Of a stretch of DNA of 64,000 nt, positions 33,960-42,420 are shown in pieces. Source of the DNA: JAAYJR01 sp964545315 (lineage in GTDB: Bacteria; Bacteroidota; Bacteroidia; Bacteroidales; Prolixibacteraceae); assembly GCA_964545315.1 (NCBI GenBank), contig CAZJGI010000009.1:10405-74404 (forward strand), written 5' to 3'. A program made the position numbers and the translations under genes. The notes beneath the pieces are model-generated. The model worked only from the letters and a program-made list of their open reading frames with translations, had not been told where the DNA came from and ran no database searches. Position 1 is the first letter of the stretch. Every line of letters starts with the position of its first letter.

Positions 33960-34673
33960 ATGACGAGACTTAGTGTAAATATAAACAAAATTGCAACACT
34001 CCGTAATTCCAGAGGAGGAAATATTCCGAGTGTTAAGGATGCAGCAATTAATTGTCAGAAGTTCGGGGCCCAGGGAATTACTGTTCATCCAAGGCCTGAT
34101 GAGCGGCATATAACACGGAAAGATGTATATGAAATTAAACCTCTTATTTATACTGAATTTAACATTGAAGGTTATCCCGGGAAAGATTTCTTAAAGATGG
34201 TGATTGAGGTAAGACCAGACCAGGTTACCCTTGTTCCTGATAAACATGATCAGCTCACCAGTGATCATGGATGGGATACCTGGGGCAATTTAACTTTTTT
34301 AAAGGAGGTTGTTGCCATGTTTAAAGAATATGGCATCAGGACTTCACTTTTCGTGGATGCTGATCCGGACGCTATTGAAGGAGCTGCTGAAACCGGAACT
34401 GACAGAATTGAATTATATACCGAGTCATATGCCAGGCTTTATAATATGGGGCGGGATAAGGCGATAGAACCCTTCATCCTGGCAGCCAGGGTGGCAGACA
34501 CTGTCGGACTGGAAGTAAATGCAGGCCACGATCTTAATCTGGATAACCTTAATTATCTTTATAAAATTATACCAAACATTAAAGAAGTATCAATAGGGCA
34601 TGCACTTATTTCAGATGCTATTTATCTGGGGCTTGAAAATACAATTCAAAAATATCTTGATTGCCTGAAGTAA
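33960..34673 (+). CDS. pdxJ: pyridoxine 5'-phosphate synthase
   Basis: 237 residues from the ATG at 33960; a GTG 18 bases earlier falls inside the divergent promoter region and is unlikely. TRLSVNINKIATLRN (2-16) and ITVHPRPDERHI (near 45) are the conserved phosphate and substrate loops; EVNAGHDL near 184 holds the catalytic His region. The TIM-barrel enzyme condenses 1-deoxyxylulose-5-phosphate with 3-amino-2-oxopropyl phosphate to make vitamin B6. Its stop is directly followed by the hydrolase ATG (no gap), and it faces the nadK operon as in many relatives. Confidence 0.95.
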   Translation: MTRLSVNINKIATLRNSRGGNIPSVKDAAINCQKFGAQGITVHPRPDERHITRKDVYEIKPLIYTEFNIEGYPGKDFLKMVIEVRPDQVTLVPDKHDQLTSDHGWDTWGNLTFLKEVVAMFKEYGIRTSLFVDADPDAIEGAAETGTDRIELYTESYARLYNMGRDKAIEPFILAARVADTVGLEVNAGHDLNLDNLNYLYKIIPNIKEVSIGHALISDAIYLGLENTIQKYLDCLK

Positions 34674-35477
34674 ATGGAACTCTTTTACAGAAAAGAAGGG
34701 GAAGGCCCTGTATTAGTGATTATACACGGACTTTATGGGTCTTCTGATAACTGGATAAGTATAGGCAAACGTCTTGCAGGGCATCATACAGTCTATATTA
34801 TTGATCAGAGGAATCATGGCAGGTCTCCATTCTCTGAAAGTCATTCATATGAGGACATGAAAAATGACCTGGTTGAATTTTTCTCAATTCACAATATTGA
34901 AAACGCAACTCTTTTGGGGCATAGCATGGGAGGTAAATCATCGATGTGGTTTGCCGCCGATTACCCGGAAAAAGTTGAGAAGCTTGTAATTGCAGATATT
35001 GCCCCCAAAAATTATCTCAATATGGGAAATACAAGCCAGTTCATGCTGCATGAGAAAATACTTAAGTCGATGTCTGAAATTAATTTTAAACAGGTTCATA
35101 AGAGGAGTGATGTAGATCAAATGCTTGCAAATGATATAAAAGATGCAAGGATTAGAAAGTTTTTGCTTAAAAATGTTACTAAGGACAAGAATTCAGGGAT
35201 TTATAAATGGCGGCTAAATGTGCCGGTTCTGTATGAGTATCTCGAAGAAATTGTTAGCGGCGTTAATGAATCCTGGTTCGATGACCGAAAACCATTATCC
35301 GGATATCCTGTTATTTTTATACGGGGAATGAACTCTGATTATATATTACCCGAAGATGAAGTTTTAATAAAAAGTATTTATCCTGAAGCTGCCATTGTTG
35401 ATATTCCTGATGCCGGGCACTGGCTTCATGCTGAAAATCCGCGAAAATTTGAAAGGGCAGTCCTAAGATGTTGCTGA
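34674..35477 (+). CDS. alpha/beta hydrolase (YbfF-like esterase/thioesterase)
   Basis: 267 residues, cytoplasmic. HGLYGSSDNW (19-28) is the oxyanion loop, LLGHSMGGKSS (near 81-91) the nucleophile elbow, and DAGHWLHAENP (near 245) gives the catalytic His. The DQRNHGRSP segment is typical of YbfF and related acyl-CoA or ester hydrolases. It begins on the base after the pdxJ stop codon, so the pair is cotranscribed, though no metabolic link is obvious. The last 15 bases overlap malQ on the opposite strand. Confidence 0.85.
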   Translation: MELFYRKEGEGPVLVIIHGLYGSSDNWISIGKRLAGHHTVYIIDQRNHGRSPFSESHSYEDMKNDLVEFFSIHNIENATLLGHSMGGKSSMWFAADYPEKVEKLVIADIAPKNYLNMGNTSQFMLHEKILKSMSEINFKQVHKRSDVDQMLANDIKDARIRKFLLKNVTKDKNSGIYKWRLNVPVLYEYLEEIVSGVNESWFDDRKPLSGYPVIFIRGMNSDYILPEDEVLIKSIYPEAAIVDIPDAGHWLHAENPRKFERAVLRCC

Positions 35478-36965
35478 TTTACATCGATTATATTTTACAG
35501 TAATTGTTTTCAGGTAATCAATATGTCCCGGCTTTAATTGTTTTCGCGTGTAACGCCACATCCAGTTTCCTTCTGAAGTTCCCGGAGTATTCATACGTGA
35601 GTTTTTACCGAGGCATAGCAGGTCCTGCATGGGCATAATAGCTGTTTCTGCACAAGATGACCAAATACAATCAATTGCTTTAAATAAAGCTCTTTTATTT
35701 GTCGTTCCCAGATAACTTTTTGTAAGCTTTTTTTCCGACCCTTTTAATGAGCGAATCCATCCAAGGGTTGTATTATTGTCGTGTGTGCCTGTATAAGCAG
35801 TAAAGCGGGGCAAATAATTATGCGGCATGTTGGGATTTTCCGGATCCGAAGTAAATGCGAATTGTAATACTTTCATACCGGGAAGGTGAAAGTAATCTCT
35901 TAGGTGATCCACTTCAGGGGTAATAACCCCCAGGTCCTCTGCAAGAAACGGAAGCCGGCCCGTCTGCATTTTTAATTTGGAAAGTATGTGAAAACCTCCG
36001 GCCGGGAACCATTTTCCTTTCACAGCGGTTTTTTCACCTGCAGGCACTGCCCAATATGATTCCAATCCCCTGAAATGGTCTATTCTTACTTTGTCAAACA
36101 TGTTCATGTTAAAATGTAAACGGGCCATCCACCAGTCAAAATCACGTTCTTTTAATTTTTGCCAGTCATAAACCGGATTCCCCCATAGCTGACCTGTTTC
36201 GCTGAAATAGTCGGGGGGTACACCTCCGGTCATTATGGGCTCAAGGTTTTCATCAAGTTGGAAGATGTCTGTATTTGACCATACGTCTGAACTGTCTTCG
36301 GATATATATAAGGGCAGGTCTCCTATTATGTAAATCCCTTTTGAATTTGCATAACTTTTTAACCTGAACCACTGTCTGAAGAAAAGGAATTGTATAAATT
36401 TTTGCTCTTCGATCTGCCCGGATAGTAGTTTTTCATATTTGACAATAGCTTCCTTTGTCCTGAATCTTAGCCCTTCCTCCCAACTGTTCCATTTAGTATT
36501 TTTGAAATGCTGCCTTGCTGCAATAAAAAGAGCATAATCATTTAGCCACCAGTTATGTTCATCTAAAAATTTGTAGTATTCATTTTTTAACTGGTCCCCG
36601 CCGGAAGCAGTGAAATTTTTATGAGCTTTTTTTAGTAGTGGTATCTTCCAATCAATAGCCTTATTGAAGTCAGCTTTATACTTTAGGAAAGACGGAATAT
36701 ATTTTAAGTCATCATCACTGAGCAACAAATCAGTTCTCAGTTCATGTAGATCTATAAGTAGCGGATTCCCTGCAAAAGCTGAAAAGCATTGATATGGGGA
36801 GTTGCCATAACCGGTTGGCCCTAAAGGTAGTATTTGCCAGTATTTTTGTCTGGCTGATCCGAGGATATCAATAAAGCCGGATGCTTCCCTGCCCAATGTG
36901 CCGGTCCCTTCAGGGCCGGGAAGAGAGGTAATATGGAGCAGGATGCCACTGGTACGTTCAACCAT
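35463..36965 (-). CDS. malQ: 4-alpha-glucanotransferase
   Basis: 500 residues, the standard GH77 length. Conserved parts are SPYQCFSAFAGNPLLID (near 56-72), VRIDHFRGLE containing the nucleophile Asp (near 293), AEDLG with the acid/base Glu (near 339), and TGTHDNNTTLGW with the transition-state Asp (near 391). It moves maltodextrin segments between glucan chains and, with the GT3 glycogen synthase at 24.5 kb, points to storage of glycogen-like polymer. Its start overlaps the end of the upstream oxidoreductase gene by eight bases, so they are cotranscribed. Confidence 0.93.
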   Translation of the reverse strand: MVERTSGILLHITSLPGPEGTGTLGREASGFIDILGSARQKYWQILPLGPTGYGNSPYQCFSAFAGNPLLIDLHELRTDLLLSDDDLKYIPSFLKYKADFNKAIDWKIPLLKKAHKNFTASGGDQLKNEYYKFLDEHNWWLNDYALFIAARQHFKNTKWNSWEEGLRFRTKEAIVKYEKLLSGQIEEQKFIQFLFFRQWFRLKSYANSKGIYIIGDLPLYISEDSSDVWSNTDIFQLDENLEPIMTGGVPPDYFSETGQLWGNPVYDWQKLKERDFDWWMARLHFNMNMFDKVRIDHFRGLESYWAVPAGEKTAVKGKWFPAGGFHILSKLKMQTGRLPFLAEDLGVITPEVDHLRDYFHLPGMKVLQFAFTSDPENPNMPHNYLPRFTAYTGTHDNNTTLGWIRSLKGSEKKLTKSYLGTTNKRALFKAIDCIWSSCAETAIMPMQDLLCLGKNSRMNTPGTSEGNWMWRYTRKQLKPGHIDYLKTITVKYNRCKSATS

Positions 36966-38055
36966 TTTCAGCCATCTTACGAAATAATGATAAATGCTCT
37001 GCAGTCTCTCTTACTATGCGTTGCACTGCAAGGCCGTGATTCAAATCAGGAATAAATGCATCACTGTCATTTCCTGTGAAAAATATATAGTGTGCATGTA
37101 CAAGAGATCGAAGCCAGCCCGGGGAAACGTGACCTGACGGGAAGCTCGTAACAGGCTTGTAATTACTTCCGGTAAATTTTTTAATTTGTTGTCCGCTATC
37201 CTCCGTAAAATATTCAAAATATTCCGGATTTCTTGAAGAGTATGAAAGCCATCCGTTTTCTGAATATATCTCAATAGATACCAGGTCCCCGCTACCTGAA
37301 CTTATACGGCTTGCCGAGAGAGTACCTGCTGCTTTTGTGCCGGTTTCCACCAGTGATATTGAACTGAAAAGATCGGAGCTTTCCGGCACGTCTGTGAAGC
37401 TTCCTGCCTGCAGGGCACTCGTAATTTTTAGATTATCACCAATGAATGCTGCCAACAGGCTTATTGCATGTGAACCCAGATCAGCCATAGCACCTCCGTC
37501 AGGAGCCGGAGTAAGCCTGTTCGTCCTCTTTTTGCGATATTCAGACTGAAGATAATCTCCATGATAATATTTCAGGTCAAAGTGAACAGGTTTTCCTAAT
37601 ATTCCTGATCTCCATAATTTCAGAGCCTCTCTGACTGAGGATGTTTGTAAATACTGAAATCCTACCTGTATCTTAACTTTATCTCCTGATTCAGAGGCCA
37701 GCCCCTTAATCTTTTCTTCTTCATCAAAACTTGCACATACAGGCTTTTCCAGGTAAATATACCTGACATTCGGCATCTGTAAAGCAATTTTCATATGTTC
37801 ATAATGTACATTGTTCGGCCCAAGTATAAAAACAGCTTCGATTTTTTTATTATTTCTGAATTGTTCCATATCCTCAGACGCGGAAAATCCAAATTTTTCA
37901 GCGAATTTATCCCTGCTTTCCTTCCTTGCTGATGTTACTGACTCAAGAATAAGTTCAGGTACATTATCGTAATAAAATTTAAGTACCTTAAGAGAATAAA
38001 CATGTGATTTCGCGATTCCACCTGCGCCAATAAAACCGATATGTATCTTTTGCAT
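36958..38055 (-). CDS. Gfo/Idh/MocA family oxidoreductase
   Basis: 365 residues. The N-terminal Rossmann motif IGFIGAGGIAKSH (5-17) binds NAD(P); YLEKPVCAS (near 95) carries the family EKP lysine, and GGAMADLGSHAISL (near 185) the conserved Asp-His of the second domain. These enzymes oxidise or reduce sugars, inositols or sugar derivatives. It overlaps malQ by eight bases, so a role in glucan or glucoside metabolism is possible, but substrate cannot be deduced. Full length, no visible signal peptide. Confidence 0.88.
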   Translation of the reverse strand: MQKIHIGFIGAGGIAKSHVYSLKVLKFYYDNVPELILESVTSARKESRDKFAEKFGFSASEDMEQFRNNKKIEAVFILGPNNVHYEHMKIALQMPNVRYIYLEKPVCASFDEEEKIKGLASESGDKVKIQVGFQYLQTSSVREALKLWRSGILGKPVHFDLKYYHGDYLQSEYRKKRTNRLTPAPDGGAMADLGSHAISLLAAFIGDNLKITSALQAGSFTDVPESSDLFSSISLVETGTKAAGTLSASRISSGSGDLVSIEIYSENGWLSYSSRNPEYFEYFTEDSGQQIKKFTGSNYKPVTSFPSGHVSPGWLRSLVHAHYIFFTGNDSDAFIPDLNHGLAVQRIVRETAEHLSLFRKMAENG

Positions 38056-38435
38056 ATGTAAATTGTTATATGTGTTATTAATTATGATACAAAAATCGGC
38101 TAAAATTAACAGTTTTTGTGTATTGGAGAAAGTGAAACAAAAAAAAGAAACTGCCGGAAAAGTAAAGACTGAATCAGTTATGTTATTTGGAGCGCCGTTA
38201 AAACATCCTTATTTCTAAAATAATATAATCATTTGCTTAGCTGCTAGTGACAGAACAGAATTAATATTAGTTTTCCTTTGCACTTTCCGCATAAAATTTT
38301 TCTGTTCCTCCCGTTGCGTGAAAACATTTGCGTTGCGTTCGTTGCGTGAAAGTATCTTCCTGGCGGTCTCTGCGTGAAATAGTTTTCGCAGAGACCGCCA
38401 TTAAAAGTTATACCTCTAAGGGAAAGGCCCACTGT
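38056..38435. other. 380-base intergenic region with repeat element
   Basis: No credible gene. A 62-codon minus-strand frame here is made from the repeat and looks non-coding. The right half holds three evenly spaced TGCGTGAAA copies and a 14-bp inverted repeat (separate entries). The left half is AT-rich, upstream of the Gfo/Idh gene, and should hold its promoter, not clearly seen. Confidence 0.6.
38315..38400. repeat. 28-base-spaced TGCGTGAAA repeats ending in a 14-bp palindrome
   Basis: TGCGTGAAA occurs at 38315, 38343 and 38371, exactly 28 bases apart, with dissimilar 19-base stretches between. The third copy lies in the loop side of a perfect inverted repeat (38361-38374 and 38387-38400) with a 12-base loop. 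The element is GC-richer than its surroundings and has the look of a dispersed intergenic repeat or a terminator-like hairpin after the NigD-like gene. Confidence 0.7.
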
Positions 38436-39164
38436 TTAATTGCCCTCACCGTAATTGTAGACTCCTTCGTATTCAAAAAGATCTCCGTCATAATCCGTTG
38501 ATGTTACCCTGAACTGAACTGAATCAAGCCCATCGATTTTAAGCTCATTTAAATAGAAAGAGACAAAGGCAGTATATTGGACACTTTCAGCATCATCGTT
38601 ATCGTTATGTCTTAACTCCAGTTCAATTGGCTGGCTGCTTTCAGTCAGTTCCCCGGGTTCCTTTACCAGGTTTATAAAGTGAATCTGAGTGTTTCCCCAA
38701 TATTTCAGTTCAAAATTTAATAAACTGTCTTGCACCCAACAATCTCTTACAATTACCGGGTCATTACCAATACTATCCTCAATGGCAGGGGTAATGTCCA
38801 TGATGCCTTTTAAAAGTATCTTCTTAACAGAATTTACCTTCACAAAATAGGTAGTGATTTCACCACTCTGATCAGAATCATCACCAATAATAGTGTAGTT
38901 TATCAATATTCTGTCTCCTGTAGCCAGTATTGATCCCTGATTCCCTGAACCATAATAATACCAGGGATAATACTGTTCAGATGCTATAGGTATAAGTATA
39001 TCACCATTATCCATGGTAATTTTGTATTCTAACGGATCATCATTTGTCATCTCAATCATGCCAAAACCGACCCACATGTCACCTAGTGAATATCCTTCAT
39101 CGTCCAGACATCCATAGGTTATCACTGTTAACACAATTATAATTCCTATTACTAACTTTTTCAT
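38436..39164 (-). CDS. NigD-like lipoprotein
   Basis: 242 residues. Lipoprotein signal with a cysteine at residue 19 (ITYGCLDDEG), so it is anchored in a membrane, probably the outer one. The segment DDEGYSLGDMWVGFG directly after the lipid Cys is characteristic of NigD-like proteins, with two beta domains (N-terminal OB-like, C-terminal beta sandwich) common in Bacteroidales. The name derives from an immunity gene beside nigrescin, but most members have no known function. No bacteriocin gene is near this one. Confidence 0.85.
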   Translation of the reverse strand: MKKLVIGIIIVLTVITYGCLDDEGYSLGDMWVGFGMIEMTNDDPLEYKITMDNGDILIPIASEQYYPWYYYGSGNQGSILATGDRILINYTIIGDDSDQSGEITTYFVKVNSVKKILLKGIMDITPAIEDSIGNDPVIVRDCWVQDSLLNFELKYWGNTQIHFINLVKEPGELTESSQPIELELRHNDNDDAESVQYTAFVSFYLNELKIDGLDSVQFRVTSTDYDGDLFEYEGVYNYGEGN

Positions 39165-39302
39165 AGCTTCAAAATTTCAATAATTAATTACAATTTCACT
39201 TTTCAAATACATAAGAATGATGAAAACAATATTTGGAAGGTTGCGTTTTAATAAAAAAAATATTGTTTGCCTGTTCTTACTGACAAAAATTTATTATTAG
39301 GT

Positions 39303-39333
39303 TTTGGCATAACAATTGTTAAGCATAAATTTA
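39303..39333 (+). promoter_or_regulatory. promoter of the glutaredoxin-thioredoxin-groES operon
   Basis: TTTG (39303-39306), exactly 19 bases, TAAATTTA (39326-39333), one mismatch from the Bacteroidota consensus. The same sequence also holds a near sigma-54 match, TGGCATA-N4-TTGT at 39305-39319, in which the -12 GC is GT. The ATG follows at 39361. Confidence 0.6.
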
Positions 39334-39360
39334 TATATATAACTTTTTGTATATTTTATT

Positions 39361-39963
39361 ATGAAAATAAATCCTGGCTTTAATGAGTTGAAGAGTGACA
39401 TAAAGGTGTATAGGAATGTTTGGTTATTATTGTATAAAAAGGGATTACCACAGAGTGATTGTGCGTTTGAGAATTTTGTAAAATCGGAGCAATCATTTAC
39501 CGGCAGGGAACAAGATAGGACAAAAGAGATACTTTTTTGTTCTTCTGACGTGAATATTATAAGGGATATACATACAGAATATAATATAACGACCGTTCCT
39601 GTTCTGCTGCATTTTGAGAATGGAGATTTTAAAAATAATGTCAAGGGTTGCAGCACTCAGGAACAATTTAATGCGATATTTGAAAATTCAGTTTTTGTAG
39701 ACAGGGGCACTAAAGATGCTGTCAATAAGAAGAATGTATTAGTATACACCACTCCTGTTTGCACCTGGTGTAATGCGGTAAAAAGGCATTTACAAGAAAA
39801 CAGGATACAATTTAGAGAGTTAGATGTGTCTTCTGACACTAAAGCAATGGAAGAGATGATGAGAAAAAGCAGGCAGCAGGGTGTTCCACAGATTGATATT
39901 AATGGAGAAATCGTCGTTGGATTCGACCGGGAGAGAATAGACAAATTATTGGGAATTAATTAA
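39361..39963 (+). CDS. two-domain thioredoxin-like/glutaredoxin protein
   Basis: 200 residues. The N-terminal ~110 residues have a thioredoxin-like fold, with the cis-Pro loop TTVPVLLHF (P80), but at the place of the active CxxC there is a single C34 (QSDCAFENF). The C-terminal domain (from ~124) is a glutaredoxin of the NrdH/YruB type with CTWC (C134-C137), the cis-Pro GVPQ (P176) and GFDRERIDKLL. There is no signal peptide, so it is cytoplasmic. The combination suggests an electron relay or a reductase for a specific partner. The thioredoxin lipoprotein gene starts 12 bases later. Confidence 0.8.
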   Translation: MKINPGFNELKSDIKVYRNVWLLLYKKGLPQSDCAFENFVKSEQSFTGREQDRTKEILFCSSDVNIIRDIHTEYNITTVPVLLHFENGDFKNNVKGCSTQEQFNAIFENSVFVDRGTKDAVNKKNVLVYTTPVCTWCNAVKRHLQENRIQFRELDVSSDTKAMEEMMRKSRQQGVPQIDINGEIVVGFDRERIDKLLGIN

Positions 39964-39975
39964 AAAATTAGTAAA

Positions 39976-40497
39976 ATGAAACATTTATTTTTGATAACTG
40001 TAATTGTATTTTTTACATTAAACAGTTGTAATTCAGGACAGGCAAAAGCTAATAATGACTCGCCTGAACAAAAAGAAGTTGTTGCACAACCAGCGGTTAA
40101 AGCAACCAGCAGTCAGAGTGGGTCTGTTAATCTGACAAAAGATATTTTTCTGAAGCAGGTTTGGGATTACCAGTCATCACCCCGCGAATGGATTTATAAA
40201 GGGGACAAACCTGCATTAATTGATTTTTATGCAGACTGGTGTGGCCCATGTAAGATTGCATCTCCGATACTGGATGAGATATCGAAGGAATATTCAGGGA
40301 AGATTTATGTTTATAAAATAGATACCCAGGTTGAAAGAGAACTCGCATCTGTTTTTGGCATAAGTGGCATTCCTGCATTTCTGTATATCCCTGTTAACGG
40401 CAAACCTGTCATGATGTCAGGCATAGCCCGTTCCAAAGAGGATACAAAAAAGATGTTCATAGATAATATTGAGAAAATACTATTAGCTTCCAAATAA
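39976..40497 (+). CDS. thioredoxin-family lipoprotein
   Basis: 173 residues. A lipobox (LNSC, Cys18) predicts a lipid anchor facing the periplasm. After a ~50-residue low-complexity linker rich in Ala, Gln and Ser, the thioredoxin domain has the classical DFYADWCGPCK site (C89-C92) and cis-Pro in SGIPAFLYI. The CGPC form is typical of reducing thioredoxins, so it probably reduces disulfides or supports redox repair in the periplasm. It sits between the glutaredoxin-like gene and groES with short gaps, in one probable operon. Confidence 0.85.
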   Translation: MKHLFLITVIVFFTLNSCNSGQAKANNDSPEQKEVVAQPAVKATSSQSGSVNLTKDIFLKQVWDYQSSPREWIYKGDKPALIDFYADWCGPCKIASPILDEISKEYSGKIYVYKIDTQVERELASVFGISGIPAFLYIPVNGKPVMMSGIARSKEDTKKMFIDNIEKILLASK

Positions 40498-40523
40498 TTG
40501 TTTAATGTTAAAAGTTTTAAAAA

Positions 40524-40811
40524 ATGAAAGAATTACAACCAATTAATCAGAATGTTTTGTTAGAGATTACAGAGGATAAGCTTGAGCAAAAGACATCAGG
40601 AGGAATAATCATCCCTGATTCTGCCAAAGAGAAGCAGGAAGTTGCCAAAGTTCTGGCAATAAGTAATATTGAAAATGCTGAAATTGTGCCCGGAGATCAG
40701 GTTTTATATAAAAAATATTCCGGTACTGAAATAGAGTTTGAAGGGAAAAATTATCTCTTGCTCCCTTACGCTGATATATTATCCAAAGTAGTTGAAACAG
40801 AGTCAATTTAG
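40524..40811 (+). CDS. groES: GroES-type co-chaperonin, without adjacent groEL
   Basis: 95 residues. NQNVLLEITEDKLEQKTSGG with IIIPDSAKEKQ (residues ~8-38) gives the first strand and the mobile loop, whose IIIP tripeptide binds GroEL; GDQVLYKKYSGTEI is the matching second-strand segment. It looks functional. GroEL is not next to it: hisS follows convergently. It begins 26 bases after the thioredoxin gene, so it belongs to a redox operon rather than a groESL operon. It may be the only GroES or a second copy; the rest of the genome would be needed to tell. Confidence 0.85.
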   Translation: MKELQPINQNVLLEITEDKLEQKTSGGIIIPDSAKEKQEVAKVLAISNIENAEIVPGDQVLYKKYSGTEIEFEGKNYLLLPYADILSKVVETESI

Positions 40812-40864
40812 GGATGTTATTGTGAATCATTCTGATGGGGTTTTTCTTATGATTTTGTTAGTGT

Positions 40865-42247
40865 TTAGTTGCTTCCGGCCTTCTTTTTTAGCAGAATACT
40901 GATAATTTCTTCTGATTTTGCTGTTTGCTGTTCCCCGGTTTCCATATTTTTAATTGTCACTGAATTATTGGCTATTTCAGCATCTCCTGCAAGAATGACA
41001 AAAGGTATTTGCCTTTTATTTGCATAAGTCATCTGTTTTTTCATCCTGGTATAGTCCGGATATATTTCGGCATTTATTCCCAGGTCCCGGATTTTTGCCA
41101 GTATTGGCAGGCAGTAAGCTTCCTCTTTTTCTCCGAAATTCACAAACATTACTTTTGTTATTTCTGACGAATCCTTTGGGAAGAGATCTAATTGTTGCAA
41201 CACATCATATATCCTTTCTGCCCCGAAGGATATCCCCACACCTGAAACGCCAGGCATTCCGAATATTCCTGTAAGGTCATCATAGCGGCCACCCCCGCAA
41301 ATACTACCTATATTAATTCCTTTTGCTTTAACTTCGAAGATGGCCCCGGTATAGTAATTAAGTCCCCGCGCCAGGGATATGTCAAACTGTACATCAGTTT
41401 TCAGTTCCATCTTGTCAATATACCTGAAAAATGTATTCATTTCCTCCAATCCCTTGAGACCGGTTTCTGACGTTTGTAAAGTTTTTTTCAGTTTTTCAAG
41501 CTTTTCCTGATTTGAACCTTCCAGTGATAATATAGGTTGAAGAATCCCGATTGCCCTCTCAGTGATACCTATAGCCCTGAGATCTTTTATAACATTTTCC
41601 TTTCCTGTTTTATCTATCTTGTCTAAAGAAACAGTAATTTCAGTCAGGCGTTCTTTTTCTCCTATAATCTCTGCAATTCCTGCTAAAATTTTTCGATTAT
41701 TTACTTTTAATACTACATCTGCCTTCAGCCTTATAAATACTTCGTTTATTATTTGTGCCAACTCAGACTCATTCAGGATACTGTCGCTGCCTATAATATC
41801 GGCATCGCACTGAAAAAATTCGCGATATCTTCCTTTTTGAGGCCTGTCTGCCCGCCAAACCGGTTGTATCTGATACCTCCGGAAAGGAAAAACAATATCA
41901 TTTTGATTCTGAACAACAAACCTTGCAAAAGGAACAGTCAGGTCATATCTTAATCCTTTCTCTGTTATCCTGGATGATAGTTTATTAATATCTTTTTCAA
42001 GGAGTATATTTTCTGTGACATCAGACAGGAAATTGCCTGAATTTAATATTTTAAAAATAAGCTTGTCACCTTCGTCACCATATTTTCCGAGCAGACTGGA
42101 AAGTTCTTCCATTGCCGGTGTTTCAATTGGTTGAAATCCATACAGTTTGAACACATCCTTAATAGTATTAAAGATATAATTTCTATTTACCACCTCTGCC
42201 GGTAAAAAATCTCTTGTCCCCTTTGGAATAGAAGGTTTTTGTGCCAT
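40865..42247 (-). CDS. hisS: histidyl-tRNA synthetase
   Basis: 460 residues. It is a class II synthetase: PKGTRDFLP opens the chain, motif 2 is around FRRYQIQPVWRADRPQKGRYREF (two short stretches, residues ~123-145), the histidine-binding segment ARGLNYYTGAIFEV lies near 297, and GGRYDDL near 319; the C-terminal ~90 residues are the anticodon-binding domain. It charges tRNA-His in the cytoplasm. It is a single transcription unit with its own -7 element and ends 53 bases from convergent groES. Confidence 0.95.
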   Translation of the reverse strand: MAQKPSIPKGTRDFLPAEVVNRNYIFNTIKDVFKLYGFQPIETPAMEELSSLLGKYGDEGDKLIFKILNSGNFLSDVTENILLEKDINKLSSRITEKGLRYDLTVPFARFVVQNQNDIVFPFRRYQIQPVWRADRPQKGRYREFFQCDADIIGSDSILNESELAQIINEVFIRLKADVVLKVNNRKILAGIAEIIGEKERLTEITVSLDKIDKTGKENVIKDLRAIGITERAIGILQPILSLEGSNQEKLEKLKKTLQTSETGLKGLEEMNTFFRYIDKMELKTDVQFDISLARGLNYYTGAIFEVKAKGINIGSICGGGRYDDLTGIFGMPGVSGVGISFGAERIYDVLQQLDLFPKDSSEITKVMFVNFGEKEEAYCLPILAKIRDLGINAEIYPDYTRMKKQMTYANKRQIPFVILAGDAEIANNSVTIKNMETGEQQTAKSEEIISILLKKKAGSN

Positions 42248-42273
42248 TATAAATAATAATTTCGTTCAGGATG

Positions 42274-42281
42274 CAAAAATA
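42274..42281 (-). promoter_or_regulatory. -7 promoter element for hisS
   Basis: Reads TATTTTTG on the minus strand, a full TAnnTTTG match, 27 bases before the hisS ATG. The expected -33 TTTG is not seen. Confidence 0.4.
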
Positions 42282-42420
42282 AGTAATTAAAGCCGGGAAT
42301 GATAAAAATTATAGAAGTAATGCAAGTAATTTATCTTAAAGTCATCGTTCATTTCATTGCAGGTAGTTGAATTTTTTACCGGGAAATATTATTTTCGGCT
42401 TTTATAAAATGAAGGATTAA

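Noticed and set aside
38315..38400. Evenly spaced repeats taken as a mini-CRISPR
   Set aside because: The repeat is only nine bases, there are three copies, no cas genes are near, and the last copy lies in a palindrome.
38244..38432. 62-codon minus-strand frame over the 28-base-period repeats
   Set aside because: It is built from the repeat and palindrome; no coding character.
38436..39164. Bacteriocin immunity role for the NigD-like protein
   Set aside because: No bacteriocin or transporter gene is adjacent; the family name is historical and most members stand alone.
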